Shown piece after piece: positions 8,190 through 15,825 of a DNA stretch of 64,000 bases. Location of the stretch: NCBI GenBank assembly GCA_002839805.1, contig PGYT01000003.1, positions 84,139-148,138 of the forward strand. Direction: 5' to 3'. This DNA is from Ignavibacteriae bacterium HGW-Ignavibacteriae-2. Lineage in GTDB: Bacteria > Bacteroidota > Ignavibacteria > Ignavibacteriales > Melioribacteraceae. The notes below the pieces were generated by a model. It had not been told where the DNA came from. It searched no databases and worked only from the letters and a program-made list of their open reading frames with translations. Made by a program: the position numbers and the translations under genes. Each line of letters opens with the position of its first letter. The first letter of the stretch is position 1.

Positions 8190-9380
8190 ATGAAAGCAGC
8201 AAAGTTTATTCTCACTTTAACAACCAGTCTGTTTGTTATAATGGGCGCGGCTTATACACCATCCTACATATTGGAATCGCAAAATAAAGTTCTTGTCGCT
8301 ACTAGAAATATTAACGATAAAACCTATAACAAAGAATTCAAAGTTAAAAGCGGACTAACTCTAAAATTGAATTTAAAGATAGGAAGCGATATTCAAGTTG
8401 AATCATGGAACAAAGAAATTGTGAGCATCAATGCCCGCATAGGAGGAAGAAGTGCAAAGGATATAAAAGTTGAATTCAATGAAACGTCTGATGGCATTGA
8501 GGTGGAAGCGAGCTATGAAGGAAATAATAATAGGAATTCGGATGGGATGTTCACTATAAAAGTGCCTTCAAAATTTAATGTAAACTTTTCTACCATGGGC
8601 GGTGATGTTTCTTTAACTGGAATAGATGGTTTGTTAAGTGGTAAAACGATGGGAGGAGAATTAATTCTCAGAAATCTTAAAGGGGAGTTGGAGTTGACTA
8701 CTATGGGAGGTGATATAGAGCTGAGTGAGAGCGATGTAGATGGATTTGTAAAAACAATGGGCGGCGATATAGCATTTGAAAATGTTACCGGTAATATAGA
8801 CGCCAAATCGATGGGTGGCGACATAAAACAGAAAAATGTTAAAAGAAGAAACGGTGAGACAATTGGGAATGAAACTAATGTTGAAACGATGGGCGGTGAA
8901 ATAATTGTAGATGAGGCGGCTTATGGAGCAAAAGTAAAAACAATGGGGGGCAATATTACTATCAACAAGGCTTCTTTGTTTGTTGATGCAACCACAATGG
9001 GTGGTGATATACTAATTAAATCTGCGGATGGCTGGATAAAAGCAACTACAATGGGTGGTGACGTGGAAGTAAATGTGAAAAAGAGCTCAACCACCGGAAA
9101 TGGAGATATCGATATTTCATCTATGGGAGGTGATGTTACTTTGTATCTACCCGCCGATTTTTCCATGAAACTAGATCTGGAAATAAAATACGATCAAAAA
9201 CACGAAAATGAAGTGAATATTAATAGTGATTTTAAGTTTAATGAGGAAAGAAAGGGTGAATGGCAGAATAAAAACGGAAACGATATAAAGTATATTTACG
9301 GAACCGGTTCATTAAATGGTGGAAAACATCTTGTGAAAATTAAAACTAATAACGGAAATATATATTTAAAGAAAAATTGA
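8190..9380 (+). CDS. DUF4097 beta-helix protein with TMGGD repeats, second of pair
   Basis: A 396-residue exported protein with an N-terminal hydrophobic signal and a strong ribosome site (GAGGGGG, about 9 bases before the ATG). The middle holds ten copies of T/S-MGG-D/E/N at mostly 18-residue spacing (residues 132-325), with two looser steps of 26 and 24 residues. Unlike its neighbour at 7053, whose second repeat position varies, here the Met is kept in every copy, which would form a continuous Met stack beside the GG turn in a beta-helix. It is probably a paralogue of the preceding gene that diverged after duplication. It is the last gene of the sigma operon, followed by an intrinsic terminator at 9405-9431. 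Confidence 0.8.
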   Translation: MKAAKFILTLTTSLFVIMGAAYTPSYILESQNKVLVATRNINDKTYNKEFKVKSGLTLKLNLKIGSDIQVESWNKEIVSINARIGGRSAKDIKVEFNETSDGIEVEASYEGNNNRNSDGMFTIKVPSKFNVNFSTMGGDVSLTGIDGLLSGKTMGGELILRNLKGELELTTMGGDIELSESDVDGFVKTMGGDIAFENVTGNIDAKSMGGDIKQKNVKRRNGETIGNETNVETMGGEIIVDEAAYGAKVKTMGGNITINKASLFVDATTMGGDILIKSADGWIKATTMGGDVEVNVKKSSTTGNGDIDISSMGGDVTLYLPADFSMKLDLEIKYDQKHENEVNINSDFKFNEERKGEWQNKNGNDIKYIYGTGSLNGGKHLVKIKTNNGNIYLKKN

Positions 9381-9404
9381 GATCGGATAAAAAACTTACA
9401 AATT

Positions 9405-9431
9405 AACCCAACTTATTCAGTTGGGTTTTTT
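9405..9431 (+). terminator. intrinsic terminator of the ECF/DUF4097 operon
   Basis: A perfect 9-base-pair stem (AACCCAACT with AGTTGGGTT), a 5-base loop TATTC and a following T-run lie 24 bases after the stop codon of the second DUF4097 gene. Confidence 0.9.
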
Positions 9432-9493
9432 ATTTTAAAATTAGAGAACTTAAAAGATATAATAATTGTATACGATTGAAATTTAGGAAAAAC

Positions 9494-10741
9494 ATGAAAC
9501 GCAAAAAATTGGTTATTATCGGCGGTGGCTTTGGAGGTTTAAATGCTTGCAAAGCACTCAAAAATTCGGAATTGGAAATAACTTTATTAGATAGATCAAA
9601 CTATCATCTATTTCAGCCTTTGTTGTATCAAGTGGCAACTGCTGTTCTTTCACCTGGAGATATAGCTGCCCCAATAAGAGGAATTTTAAGCAAACAAAAA
9701 AATGTGCGAGTTCTGATGAGTCCGGCGACTTCTGTAGATCAGAAGAATAGAAAAGTTTTAACCGCAGACGGTGATTTTGAATATGACTATCTAATAATAG
9801 CCGTCGGGTCAAGACATTCATATTTTGGTAATGATGGATGGGAACAGTACGCGCCCGGATTAAAAACCATATCAGATGCTTTGTCAATTCGCGAAAGAAT
9901 TCTTTCCTCGTTTGAAAAGGCCGAAAAATTAAATGACCCGAAGGAAATAGAAAAATTTATGACTTTTGTTATTGTTGGAGGTGGACCTACTGGTGTGGAA
10001 ATGGCTGGAGCGATAGCCGAAATATCTAAAAAAACTTTGCTGAAAGATTTCAGAAACATCAATCCGGCATTAACAAAAATAATTCTTGTTGAAGGCAGTC
10101 CTAAACTACTAAATATGTATGACGAACCTCTGAATAAAAAAGCAAAAGAATCGTTAGAGTCGTTGGGAGTTACAGTTCGTTTGGGTGAAAGCGTTACTAA
10201 AATAAACTCTCTTGGACTTCAGATAGGAGGTGAATTTATTGAAACTCCAAATTTGATATGGGCTGCGGGAAATAAAGCCTCAACTCTTATCGAAAGTCTT
10301 GATGTCCAAAAAGACAGAATAGGAAGAGCCATTGTTGAGCGTGATTGTAGTATTAAAAGCGACTCCAATGTTTTTGTAATTGGCGATTCAGCCATGTTTT
10401 CTGAAAACGGTAAACCCCTTGCCGGCATTGCCCCTGTTGCTGTTCAACAGGGCAAATATGTTGCCGGAATAATTGAAAATGACACACCTAAAGATAAACG
10501 TAAATCCTTTGTCTATTTTGATAAGGGGAGCATGGCAACTATTGGCCGTGCCCGCGCAGTAATGCAAATGCGAAACATAAAACTCTCAGGGAGCTTAGCC
10601 TGGTTTTTGTGGGGTATTGTCCATATAATGTTTCTTATAAGTTTTAGGAATAAGTACAAAGTTATGTCGGAGTGGATTTGGTATTACCTTACTCAGCGGC
10701 AGGGTATAAGACTTATAACACATAAAACAGATTGGTCTTAA
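9494..10741 (+). CDS. type II NADH dehydrogenase (NDH-2), FAD-dependent
   Basis: A 415-residue flavoprotein that passes electrons from NADH to quinone without pumping protons, peripheral on the inner face of the membrane. The FAD motif is VIIGGGFGGLNACKAL at the N-terminus, the NADH motif is VIVGGGPTGVEMAGAIAEI near residue 162, and a second FAD motif containing VFVIGDSA is near residue 295. Two hydrophobic or amphipathic stretches near the C-terminus (WFLWGIVHIMFLISF, then YYLTQRQGIRLI) fit membrane attachment. The frame is open from a TTG at 9476, but the ATG at 9494 has AGGAAA just upstream and begins the Rossmann fold at the usual distance, so it is preferred. It is a single-gene unit. 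Confidence 0.88.
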   Translation: MKRKKLVIIGGGFGGLNACKALKNSELEITLLDRSNYHLFQPLLYQVATAVLSPGDIAAPIRGILSKQKNVRVLMSPATSVDQKNRKVLTADGDFEYDYLIIAVGSRHSYFGNDGWEQYAPGLKTISDALSIRERILSSFEKAEKLNDPKEIEKFMTFVIVGGGPTGVEMAGAIAEISKKTLLKDFRNINPALTKIILVEGSPKLLNMYDEPLNKKAKESLESLGVTVRLGESVTKINSLGLQIGGEFIETPNLIWAAGNKASTLIESLDVQKDRIGRAIVERDCSIKSDSNVFVIGDSAMFSENGKPLAGIAPVAVQQGKYVAGIIENDTPKDKRKSFVYFDKGSMATIGRARAVMQMRNIKLSGSLAWFLWGIVHIMFLISFRNKYKVMSEWIWYYLTQRQGIRLITHKTDWS

Positions 10742-10822
10742 ATCTAGAATATTTATGATTGGGTTTTTATTTAATTTTGCAGAGCATATAGAGTGTAAAT
10801 AATTATTAACACCGGAGTTGTA

Positions 10823-11455
10823 ATGGTTAAACTGGATCCTATTCCACAATGGCTCGACTGGGCGCGTCAAATTCAATCTCTTTCTCAAACCGGACTAGCG
10901 TTTGCGTCAAATAACTATGAAGTGGAAAGGAATAAAAAGCTTCTTGATTTATCAACTGAAATAGTAGCAGCTTATACAAATTTACAACAAGAAGATATAA
11001 ATGTGGTAATGATGGAGCAGCCCGGTTATGCGACACCAAAAATTGACGTAAGAAGCGCCGTATTTAAAAACGGAGAGATTTTACTCGTTCAGGAAAGTAC
11101 TGACGAATGTTGGGCAATGCCGGGTGGCTGGGCTGATGTTGGAGATTATCCCTCAGATGTTGCCGTTCGGGAAACAAAGGAAGAAAGTGGATATGATGTG
11201 GTCGCTAAAAAAGTTGTCGGTGTTTTTGATGCCAATAGAAGCGGAAGACCGCTTGAGTTTTTTCATGCGTTTAAAATTATTTTCCTATGTGAACTTATAG
11301 GAGGAAAGGCAACGTCCAGCAGTGAAACGCTCGATGTAAAGTTTTTTCCAATTAATAGTCTGCCTGAATTATCACAGAACAGAACTAATTTAAAACATAT
11401 CAATGAGGTATTGGAGCATTTAAAGAATCCGGATAGACCTGCCTATTTTGATTAA
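10823..11455 (+). CDS. Nudix hydrolase with Nudix_N domain
   Basis: A 210-residue protein. Residues 1-65 are a helical N-terminal domain starting with PIPQWLDWARQIQSLSQTGL, as in the Nudix_N family. Residues 70-200 are the Nudix fold, with the catalytic box GGWADVGDYPSDVAVRETKE followed by ESGYDV. The first Glu of the classic box is Asp here, as expected for this subfamily, while the REx(2)EE metal-binding core is kept. Relatives cleave ADP-ribose or related nucleoside diphosphates; the substrate here is not fixed by sequence. The ribosome site GGAG lies 7 bases before the ATG. It stands alone between NDH-2 and the convergent ypdA gene. Confidence 0.88.
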   Translation: MVKLDPIPQWLDWARQIQSLSQTGLAFASNNYEVERNKKLLDLSTEIVAAYTNLQQEDINVVMMEQPGYATPKIDVRSAVFKNGEILLVQESTDECWAMPGGWADVGDYPSDVAVRETKEESGYDVVAKKVVGVFDANRSGRPLEFFHAFKIIFLCELIGGKATSSSETLDVKFFPINSLPELSQNRTNLKHINEVLEHLKNPDRPAYFD

Positions 11456-11522
11456 ATCCGCAGTACGAGGTTTTTTAATTAAATTCTAATCGGTATTAAA
11501 ATTAAAAAAAATTATGAAACAA

Positions 11523-12497
11523 TCATTCCTTTTTTAAAGAAATATGCTCAAAAATATTTTCGGCGTGATATATTGAATTTTCTATAAACCATTTTCCGGT
11601 ATCCATACCACCGCAGACAACGCCCGCCAGATAAATCCCTTTGATGTTTGTTTCAAATGTTGTTTCATCATATAAAGGAATTTTACTGTTATCATCTCTA
11701 AAATTAATTCCACAAGATTCAAGAAAAGCAAAGTCGGGATGATAACCTGTCATTGCTAAGACAAAATCATTTTCTATTACAATTAAACGTTCGGGAGTTT
11801 GAACTATAACTTCGTTTTCTCGAATCTCTTTCAAGTAAGAGTTAAAATAAGCTTTTATTGCGCCCTCGTTAATTCTGTTTTCTATATCCGGTCGGACCCA
11901 ATATTTAACACCATCGTCCAAATTGTTCTTTTTTAATATCATAGTAACTTGTGAACCGCGTCTATATGTTTCTAATGCAACATCAACCGCTGAGTTTCCA
12001 CCACCAACAACAATAATTTTTTCAGCAGCATAAGGATGCGGCTCATCGTAATAATGCTTTACTTTAGGCAAATCCTCACCGGGAATATTCATAAGGTTAG
12101 CGTAATCAAAAAAACCTGTAGAAATAATTACTTTGTATGTTTTATAAAGGGCTTTATTGCTCGATATGAAAAAAAACTCATCATTTTTATTAATTGAAAG
12201 AACTAATTCGTATGTATTAACATTTAATCCTCTGCTCTCCTTAACCCTCCTATAATACTCAAGTGCTTCTGCTCTAGTAGGTTTAACGCCATGCGAAATA
12301 AATGGAACACCGCCAATTTCTAATCGATCGGAAGTTGAAAAAAAAGTCATATTGGTTGGGTAGTGGAAAAGAGAATTTACTAGACAACCTTTTTCAATCA
12401 CTAAATATTTTAAATTCCTTTCTTGGGCTTGTATTGAACAAGCAAGCCCAATAGGTCCAGCTCCGATAATAATTACATCATAAATATGATCTTTCAT
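11523..12497 (-). CDS. ypdA: YpdA-family NADPH-dependent bacillithiol disulfide reductase
   Basis: A 324-residue thioredoxin-reductase-like flavoprotein. The FAD-binding motif VIIIGAGPIGLACSI is at residue 8, the NADPH motif VVGGGNSAVDVALE is near residue 161, and LAMTGYHPD and a C-terminal GIYLAGVVCGG close the fold. The stretch SLFHYPTNMTFFSTSDRLEI near residue 43 is typical of YpdA (Bdr), which reduces oxidised bacillithiol. It lacks the CxxC pair of thioredoxin reductase. Green sulfur bacteria and relatives use bacillithiol or its N-methyl form, which fits the suggested taxon, but no bshA/B/C gene is in the window. Confidence 0.8.
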   Translation of the reverse strand: MKDHIYDVIIIGAGPIGLACSIQAQERNLKYLVIEKGCLVNSLFHYPTNMTFFSTSDRLEIGGVPFISHGVKPTRAEALEYYRRVKESRGLNVNTYELVLSINKNDEFFFISSNKALYKTYKVIISTGFFDYANLMNIPGEDLPKVKHYYDEPHPYAAEKIIVVGGGNSAVDVALETYRRGSQVTMILKKNNLDDGVKYWVRPDIENRINEGAIKAYFNSYLKEIRENEVIVQTPERLIVIENDFVLAMTGYHPDFAFLESCGINFRDDNSKIPLYDETTFETNIKGIYLAGVVCGGMDTGKWFIENSIYHAENIFEHISLKKE

Positions 12498-12644
12498 TCA
12501 TTTATCCTTTACCGCTATTGCCTACGTTTAATTAAGTTATATATGTATTTATAAAATATATGTTAATGAATAAATTTGTTCCATCAATTATAAAAAGATT
12601 ATTTTCTATATCTTTAATCAACAAATTAATAAAAATTGAAGTCT

Positions 12645-13178
12645 ATGATTACATTTAAGTATTCTATATTTGCAAAAATGATTTACCGATACGCGAATAT
12701 TCCCGCAACAATTATTCTAGTAATTCATTTGATCTCATCTTTATTTATGATGAGTGAAAGCATTTATTTTATTTTCCCTCTGGTTATAAATTTAATTGTC
12801 CTTATCCTACTAAATAAGTTTTATTTGAAATCATACTCGAGGTTTCCATTTAAAATTGAAGTCGACAACGAAAAGATGATTTGCTCAGATTATTTCATGA
12901 GTAAAAAAGAAGTGATCGTTTCTCATTCGGACATTCATAAAATATATGGAGGTATGTTCAGCGGTAATTCTGCAAGACCTTTATATATAGTAGACGGAAA
13001 AAATAATGAAATTGTTGGGATTCATACGCACATCAAAAATTTCAACAAACTACTTACGATAACATTAAGCAATATTGATCAACAACTGTATCAGGGATTG
13101 CTGAAAAAAATGACAGATATGGGAGCGGAATACAAGCAGAAAAGGAAAAGAAAAAAAGATAAAAAAAAGTCCGGCTAA
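12645..13178 (+). CDS. small membrane protein of unknown function
   Basis: A 177-residue protein with two predicted membrane helices (residues 16-35 and 42-58), then a soluble beta-rich domain (FKIEVDNEKMICSDYFMSKKEVIVSHSDI) resembling a PH-like domain of small membrane proteins, and a strongly basic tail of Lys/Arg (residues 160-177). The frame is open from a TTG at 12636, but the ATG at 12645 is preferred. No family was firmly recognised. It converges on the HU gene and shares a hairpin terminator with it; its stop codon lies in the hairpin loop. Confidence 0.65.
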   Translation: MITFKYSIFAKMIYRYANIPATIILVIHLISSLFMMSESIYFIFPLVINLIVLILLNKFYLKSYSRFPFKIEVDNEKMICSDYFMSKKEVIVSHSDIHKIYGGMFSGNSARPLYIVDGKNNEIVGIHTHIKNFNKLLTITLSNIDQQLYQGLLKKMTDMGAEYKQKRKRKKDKKKSG

Positions 13179-13188
13179 ACCGGACTTT
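13159..13188 (-). terminator. intrinsic terminator of the HU gene
   Basis: A perfect 9-base-pair stem, AAAGTCCGG (13166-13174) with CCGGACTTT (13180-13188), and the loop CTAAA. Read on the minus strand it is followed by a run of T, 12 bases after the HU stop codon. The same hairpin may also halt transcripts from the plus-strand gene, whose stop codon lies in the loop. Confidence 0.88.
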
Positions 13189-13199
13189 ATAAAAACTTA

Positions 13200-13496
13200 T
13201 TATTTTTTCGGTGGCACTACAGCATCTGTAGCAGCTTTAGCCACTCTGAATTTAAGAACTTTTTTTGCCGGAATAATTATTTCTTGTCCGGTTGAGGGAT
13301 TGCGACCTTTTCTTTTCTTTCTGCTAGCAACTGATAATTTGCCTAGACCAGGAATTGTGAAATCTTTTTTAGCTTCTTTATAAGCTAACTGAACGAACTC
13401 TTCCAGAAATTGAGTTGATAATTTTTTCGTTGTCCCCAATTTTTTTGACAAGTGGTCAACTATTTGGGATTTAGTCATAGATTTTGCTACTGCCAT
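13200..13496 (-). CDS. HU/IHF-family DNA-binding protein
   Basis: A 98-residue histone-like protein that bends and compacts DNA as a dimer. Visible are the helical base (KSQIVDHLSKKLGTTKKLSTQFLEEF), the turn FTIPGLGKLSVASRKKRKGRNP that leads into the DNA-binding arm, and the family signature GRNPSTGQEI. The C-terminus FRVAKAATDAVVPPKK is slightly longer and more basic than in E. coli HU. The ribosome site AGGATG lies before the ATG. It is a single-gene unit with its own terminator. HU and IHF subunits cannot be told apart here. Confidence 0.93.
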   Translation of the reverse strand: MAVAKSMTKSQIVDHLSKKLGTTKKLSTQFLEEFVQLAYKEAKKDFTIPGLGKLSVASRKKRKGRNPSTGQEIIIPAKKVLKFRVAKAATDAVVPPKK

Positions 13497-13535
13497 AATA
13501 CATCCTATTTATTAATTGTGAATGAATGGTCGTTA

Positions 13536-13568
13536 CAAATTAAATATTTTTTTTATATAAAACAAAAA
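13536..13568 (-). promoter_or_regulatory. candidate Bacteroidota-type promoter of the HU gene
   Basis: On the minus strand, TTTTTG is followed after 19 bases by TTAATTTG, close to the Bacteroidota -33 (TTTG) and -7 (TAnnTTTG) elements. It lies about 40 bases before the HU start codon. The -7 element has one mismatch, and AT-rich DNA gives such matches by chance. Confidence 0.3.
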
Positions 13569-13693
13569 TAAATCCGTTGGGGATTTGCTATTAAACCAAT
13601 GTTATTAGGGGTTCCGGGTAAGTCAGTTAGAGTAGCTTTTTTAGTGAATATTATTTCTGTATTTTTATTATAATCATTATACAAGTTCTGAAA

Positions 13694-15760
13694 ATGAAAA
13701 AAATTATTCCGTTATTACTAATTATTATAAACTTTCATACCTCGGCACAAGAAGTGGAACAGCCATTTCCAAAAATGCTCAGGGACTCTATATCTGTTGA
13801 TACTTCGGTTGCCGTTATACAGAACGATTCACTGAATGTTTTGCCAGCAAAAAACGTTCCTTTAAGAGACAGCTTAAAAAGTAAATTTAAGCCTGTTGTA
13901 TTTATACCCTACAGCCACAGCGGATTATCAAGTTATTATATTACTGAAAAACAAAAAGCCAGCAGCGATTACAGATATACGGGAAATATATTATCGTTAT
14001 TGCCTTTCTCATTTTTGCAGGATCTTGGATCTATAGGTCAGCCGAATGAATTAACAGTTTATGGGTTGGGTAATGGGAATATGGCTTTCACTAATAATGG
14101 AGTTAATCTGAACAACCGTTGGCAAAATTCTTCGGACGCATTTTTCGTGCAGTCCGAATTCCTAGACTCAATAGAACAAATCCCTCTTACTTCAGGATTT
14201 TTATATAATACATTGAACAACCCAGTTCATGTAAATTATATTTCGAAAAGTGGAATATCGAAACAAGCATATTCAAAAATGAGATTCTATCAGGCGCCAA
14301 GCGACGAAGGTTATTTGAATGTTATTTTTAACGCGCCAATTTTAAGGAGCACCTATTTTTATTTTGAGCTATCGAATATAGCGGGTGACCCCAGGGGAGG
14401 TAAACAAACAGGCACAACCGCAACCGACTTTAATACCGACTTTAGTTTGTGGAATCTTAACACCGGATTAAGATATTTTCTCAATTCTTCCTGGAATATA
14501 TTCGCTACTTATAGAAATGCAAATAAGAACACGGAACTTAATGGCGGTGCTATTAATAATTCAGAGATGTACGATCCTATCAACGCAGATGTGGTTTATC
14601 CTTATCGATTTGAACGAACTACTAAACATGAATTTTCTCTCAGTATCAATGCCGATTTATTCGAAGGTTTTATTACAAACTTTACGGGATATTATAATTA
14701 TAACAGGCAGGATTTTAAGCAAAACAAGGACTCAATATCGTCGGACATCCCAAGTATAATCCACAATAATAACTATAAAACTTATGGGTTTAGTGGCAGG
14801 CAGTTTTTTCAACACGGTATTTTTGATTTTGATCTTTTGGTAAATTATGAGCATTCAGATTATACCACAGAATTATTCGGAAATGATGCTGAAGATATTT
14901 TGTCAGTTGCTTCCAAAGTTAAGCTAAATTTATTTGATAGCTTCTTCCCATCTTTATTCGCAAAAACATTTAACTACAGAAAAGTGCAGTATAACGGATT
15001 CGGAGCGGAAGGAATTATTCGTTTATCAAATAATTTTAGATTATTCGGAGGTGTGTCGTTTATTGAAAAACCATTCAGCATATTAGAAAATATTTATCTT
15101 TCACCATCGGTAAATGTTAATAAACAGAAGTTAAATGCAATTGAATTAAGATCCGAGTATGTTTCCAGATTAATTAAAGGGTCTCTTGGTTATTTCTATA
15201 TTACTAATGACAATGCCGCCGTTGGAATAATTGAAAAAGCAAATGACTCAATTGTTGTGAATGAAATTAGTTCTTTTGAAACTAAATCACTTCAAAGAAG
15301 CGGAGTGAACCTGAGTTTTGATCTAAAAATATGGAAATTAGAGTTCATAAATAACTTGTCTTATTATTTGGATCATGCTTCCAATAAATATAATTCTATT
15401 CCGCAGTACAGTTTACAGGGTGGAGTTTATTACATAGATACTTTGTTTAATCAGAACTTATATTTGAAAGCGGGTGTTAATTATAAACTAACAGGCGAAA
15501 AATCTTTTGTGACATATGACTTTGAGAAAGCATTGCCCGCTTTTTATTTTAGCGGAAATAACGTCTCCGATATTTCCCAGTATGGGAATGTCGCTCCGAC
15601 ACAACAATTGGATGTTTTTATCTCGGGAACTATTCAGAAAAAAGCGATTGTTTATATTGTTTTTGAAAATGTGCTTGACACAAATTATTATTTAGTTCCT
15701 TATTATCCAATGTATCCTCAGGGACTTCGCCTTGGTGTTGCTTGGGAGTTCTTGGATTGA
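13694..15760 (+). CDS. TonB-receptor-like outer membrane beta-barrel protein
   Basis: A 688-residue protein with a signal peptide (residues 1-18, ending TSA). Residues 95-195 resemble a plug domain (NELTVYGLGNGNMAFTNNGV, then a segment with IEQIPLTSGF), and the remainder is an antiparallel barrel rich in aromatic strands, ending WEFLD. Compared with full SusC/TonB receptors it is short, lacks the N-terminal carboxypeptidase-like repeat and shows no clear TonB box. It could be a small TonB-dependent receptor or a plug-bearing porin. It lies 65 bases upstream of a secreted amylase gene, so a role in sugar binding or uptake is possible but not shown. Confidence 0.65.
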   Translation: MKKIIPLLLIIINFHTSAQEVEQPFPKMLRDSISVDTSVAVIQNDSLNVLPAKNVPLRDSLKSKFKPVVFIPYSHSGLSSYYITEKQKASSDYRYTGNILSLLPFSFLQDLGSIGQPNELTVYGLGNGNMAFTNNGVNLNNRWQNSSDAFFVQSEFLDSIEQIPLTSGFLYNTLNNPVHVNYISKSGISKQAYSKMRFYQAPSDEGYLNVIFNAPILRSTYFYFELSNIAGDPRGGKQTGTTATDFNTDFSLWNLNTGLRYFLNSSWNIFATYRNANKNTELNGGAINNSEMYDPINADVVYPYRFERTTKHEFSLSINADLFEGFITNFTGYYNYNRQDFKQNKDSISSDIPSIIHNNNYKTYGFSGRQFFQHGIFDFDLLVNYEHSDYTTELFGNDAEDILSVASKVKLNLFDSFFPSLFAKTFNYRKVQYNGFGAEGIIRLSNNFRLFGGVSFIEKPFSILENIYLSPSVNVNKQKLNAIELRSEYVSRLIKGSLGYFYITNDNAAVGIIEKANDSIVVNEISSFETKSLQRSGVNLSFDLKIWKLEFINNLSYYLDHASNKYNSIPQYSLQGGVYYIDTLFNQNLYLKAGVNYKLTGEKSFVTYDFEKALPAFYFSGNNVSDISQYGNVAPTQQLDVFISGTIQKKAIVYIVFENVLDTNYYLVPYYPMYPQGLRLGVAWEFLD

Positions 15761-15825
15761 TTGTACATCTGGTTGTTGTTTGAGAGCAAATATTTATATC
15801 GTAAAAATTAGAGAGTGAGTTCTAA

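Noticed and set aside
7400-9160. Regular 54-base spacing that could be mistaken for a CRISPR array
   Set aside because: The units code for protein repeats in frame, differ in sequence, and have no spacers or cas genes nearby.
7505-9166. Minus-strand frames rich in PPIV repeats (7505-7795, 8513-8824, 8921-9166)
   Set aside because: They are the antisense of the GGD repeat codons and have no ribosome sites; periodic sense repeats keep the other strand open by chance.
9476-9493. Upstream TTG start for NDH-2 adding six residues
   Set aside because: The ATG at 9494 has AGGAAA directly before it and places the FAD-binding Rossmann motif at the usual distance from the N-terminus.
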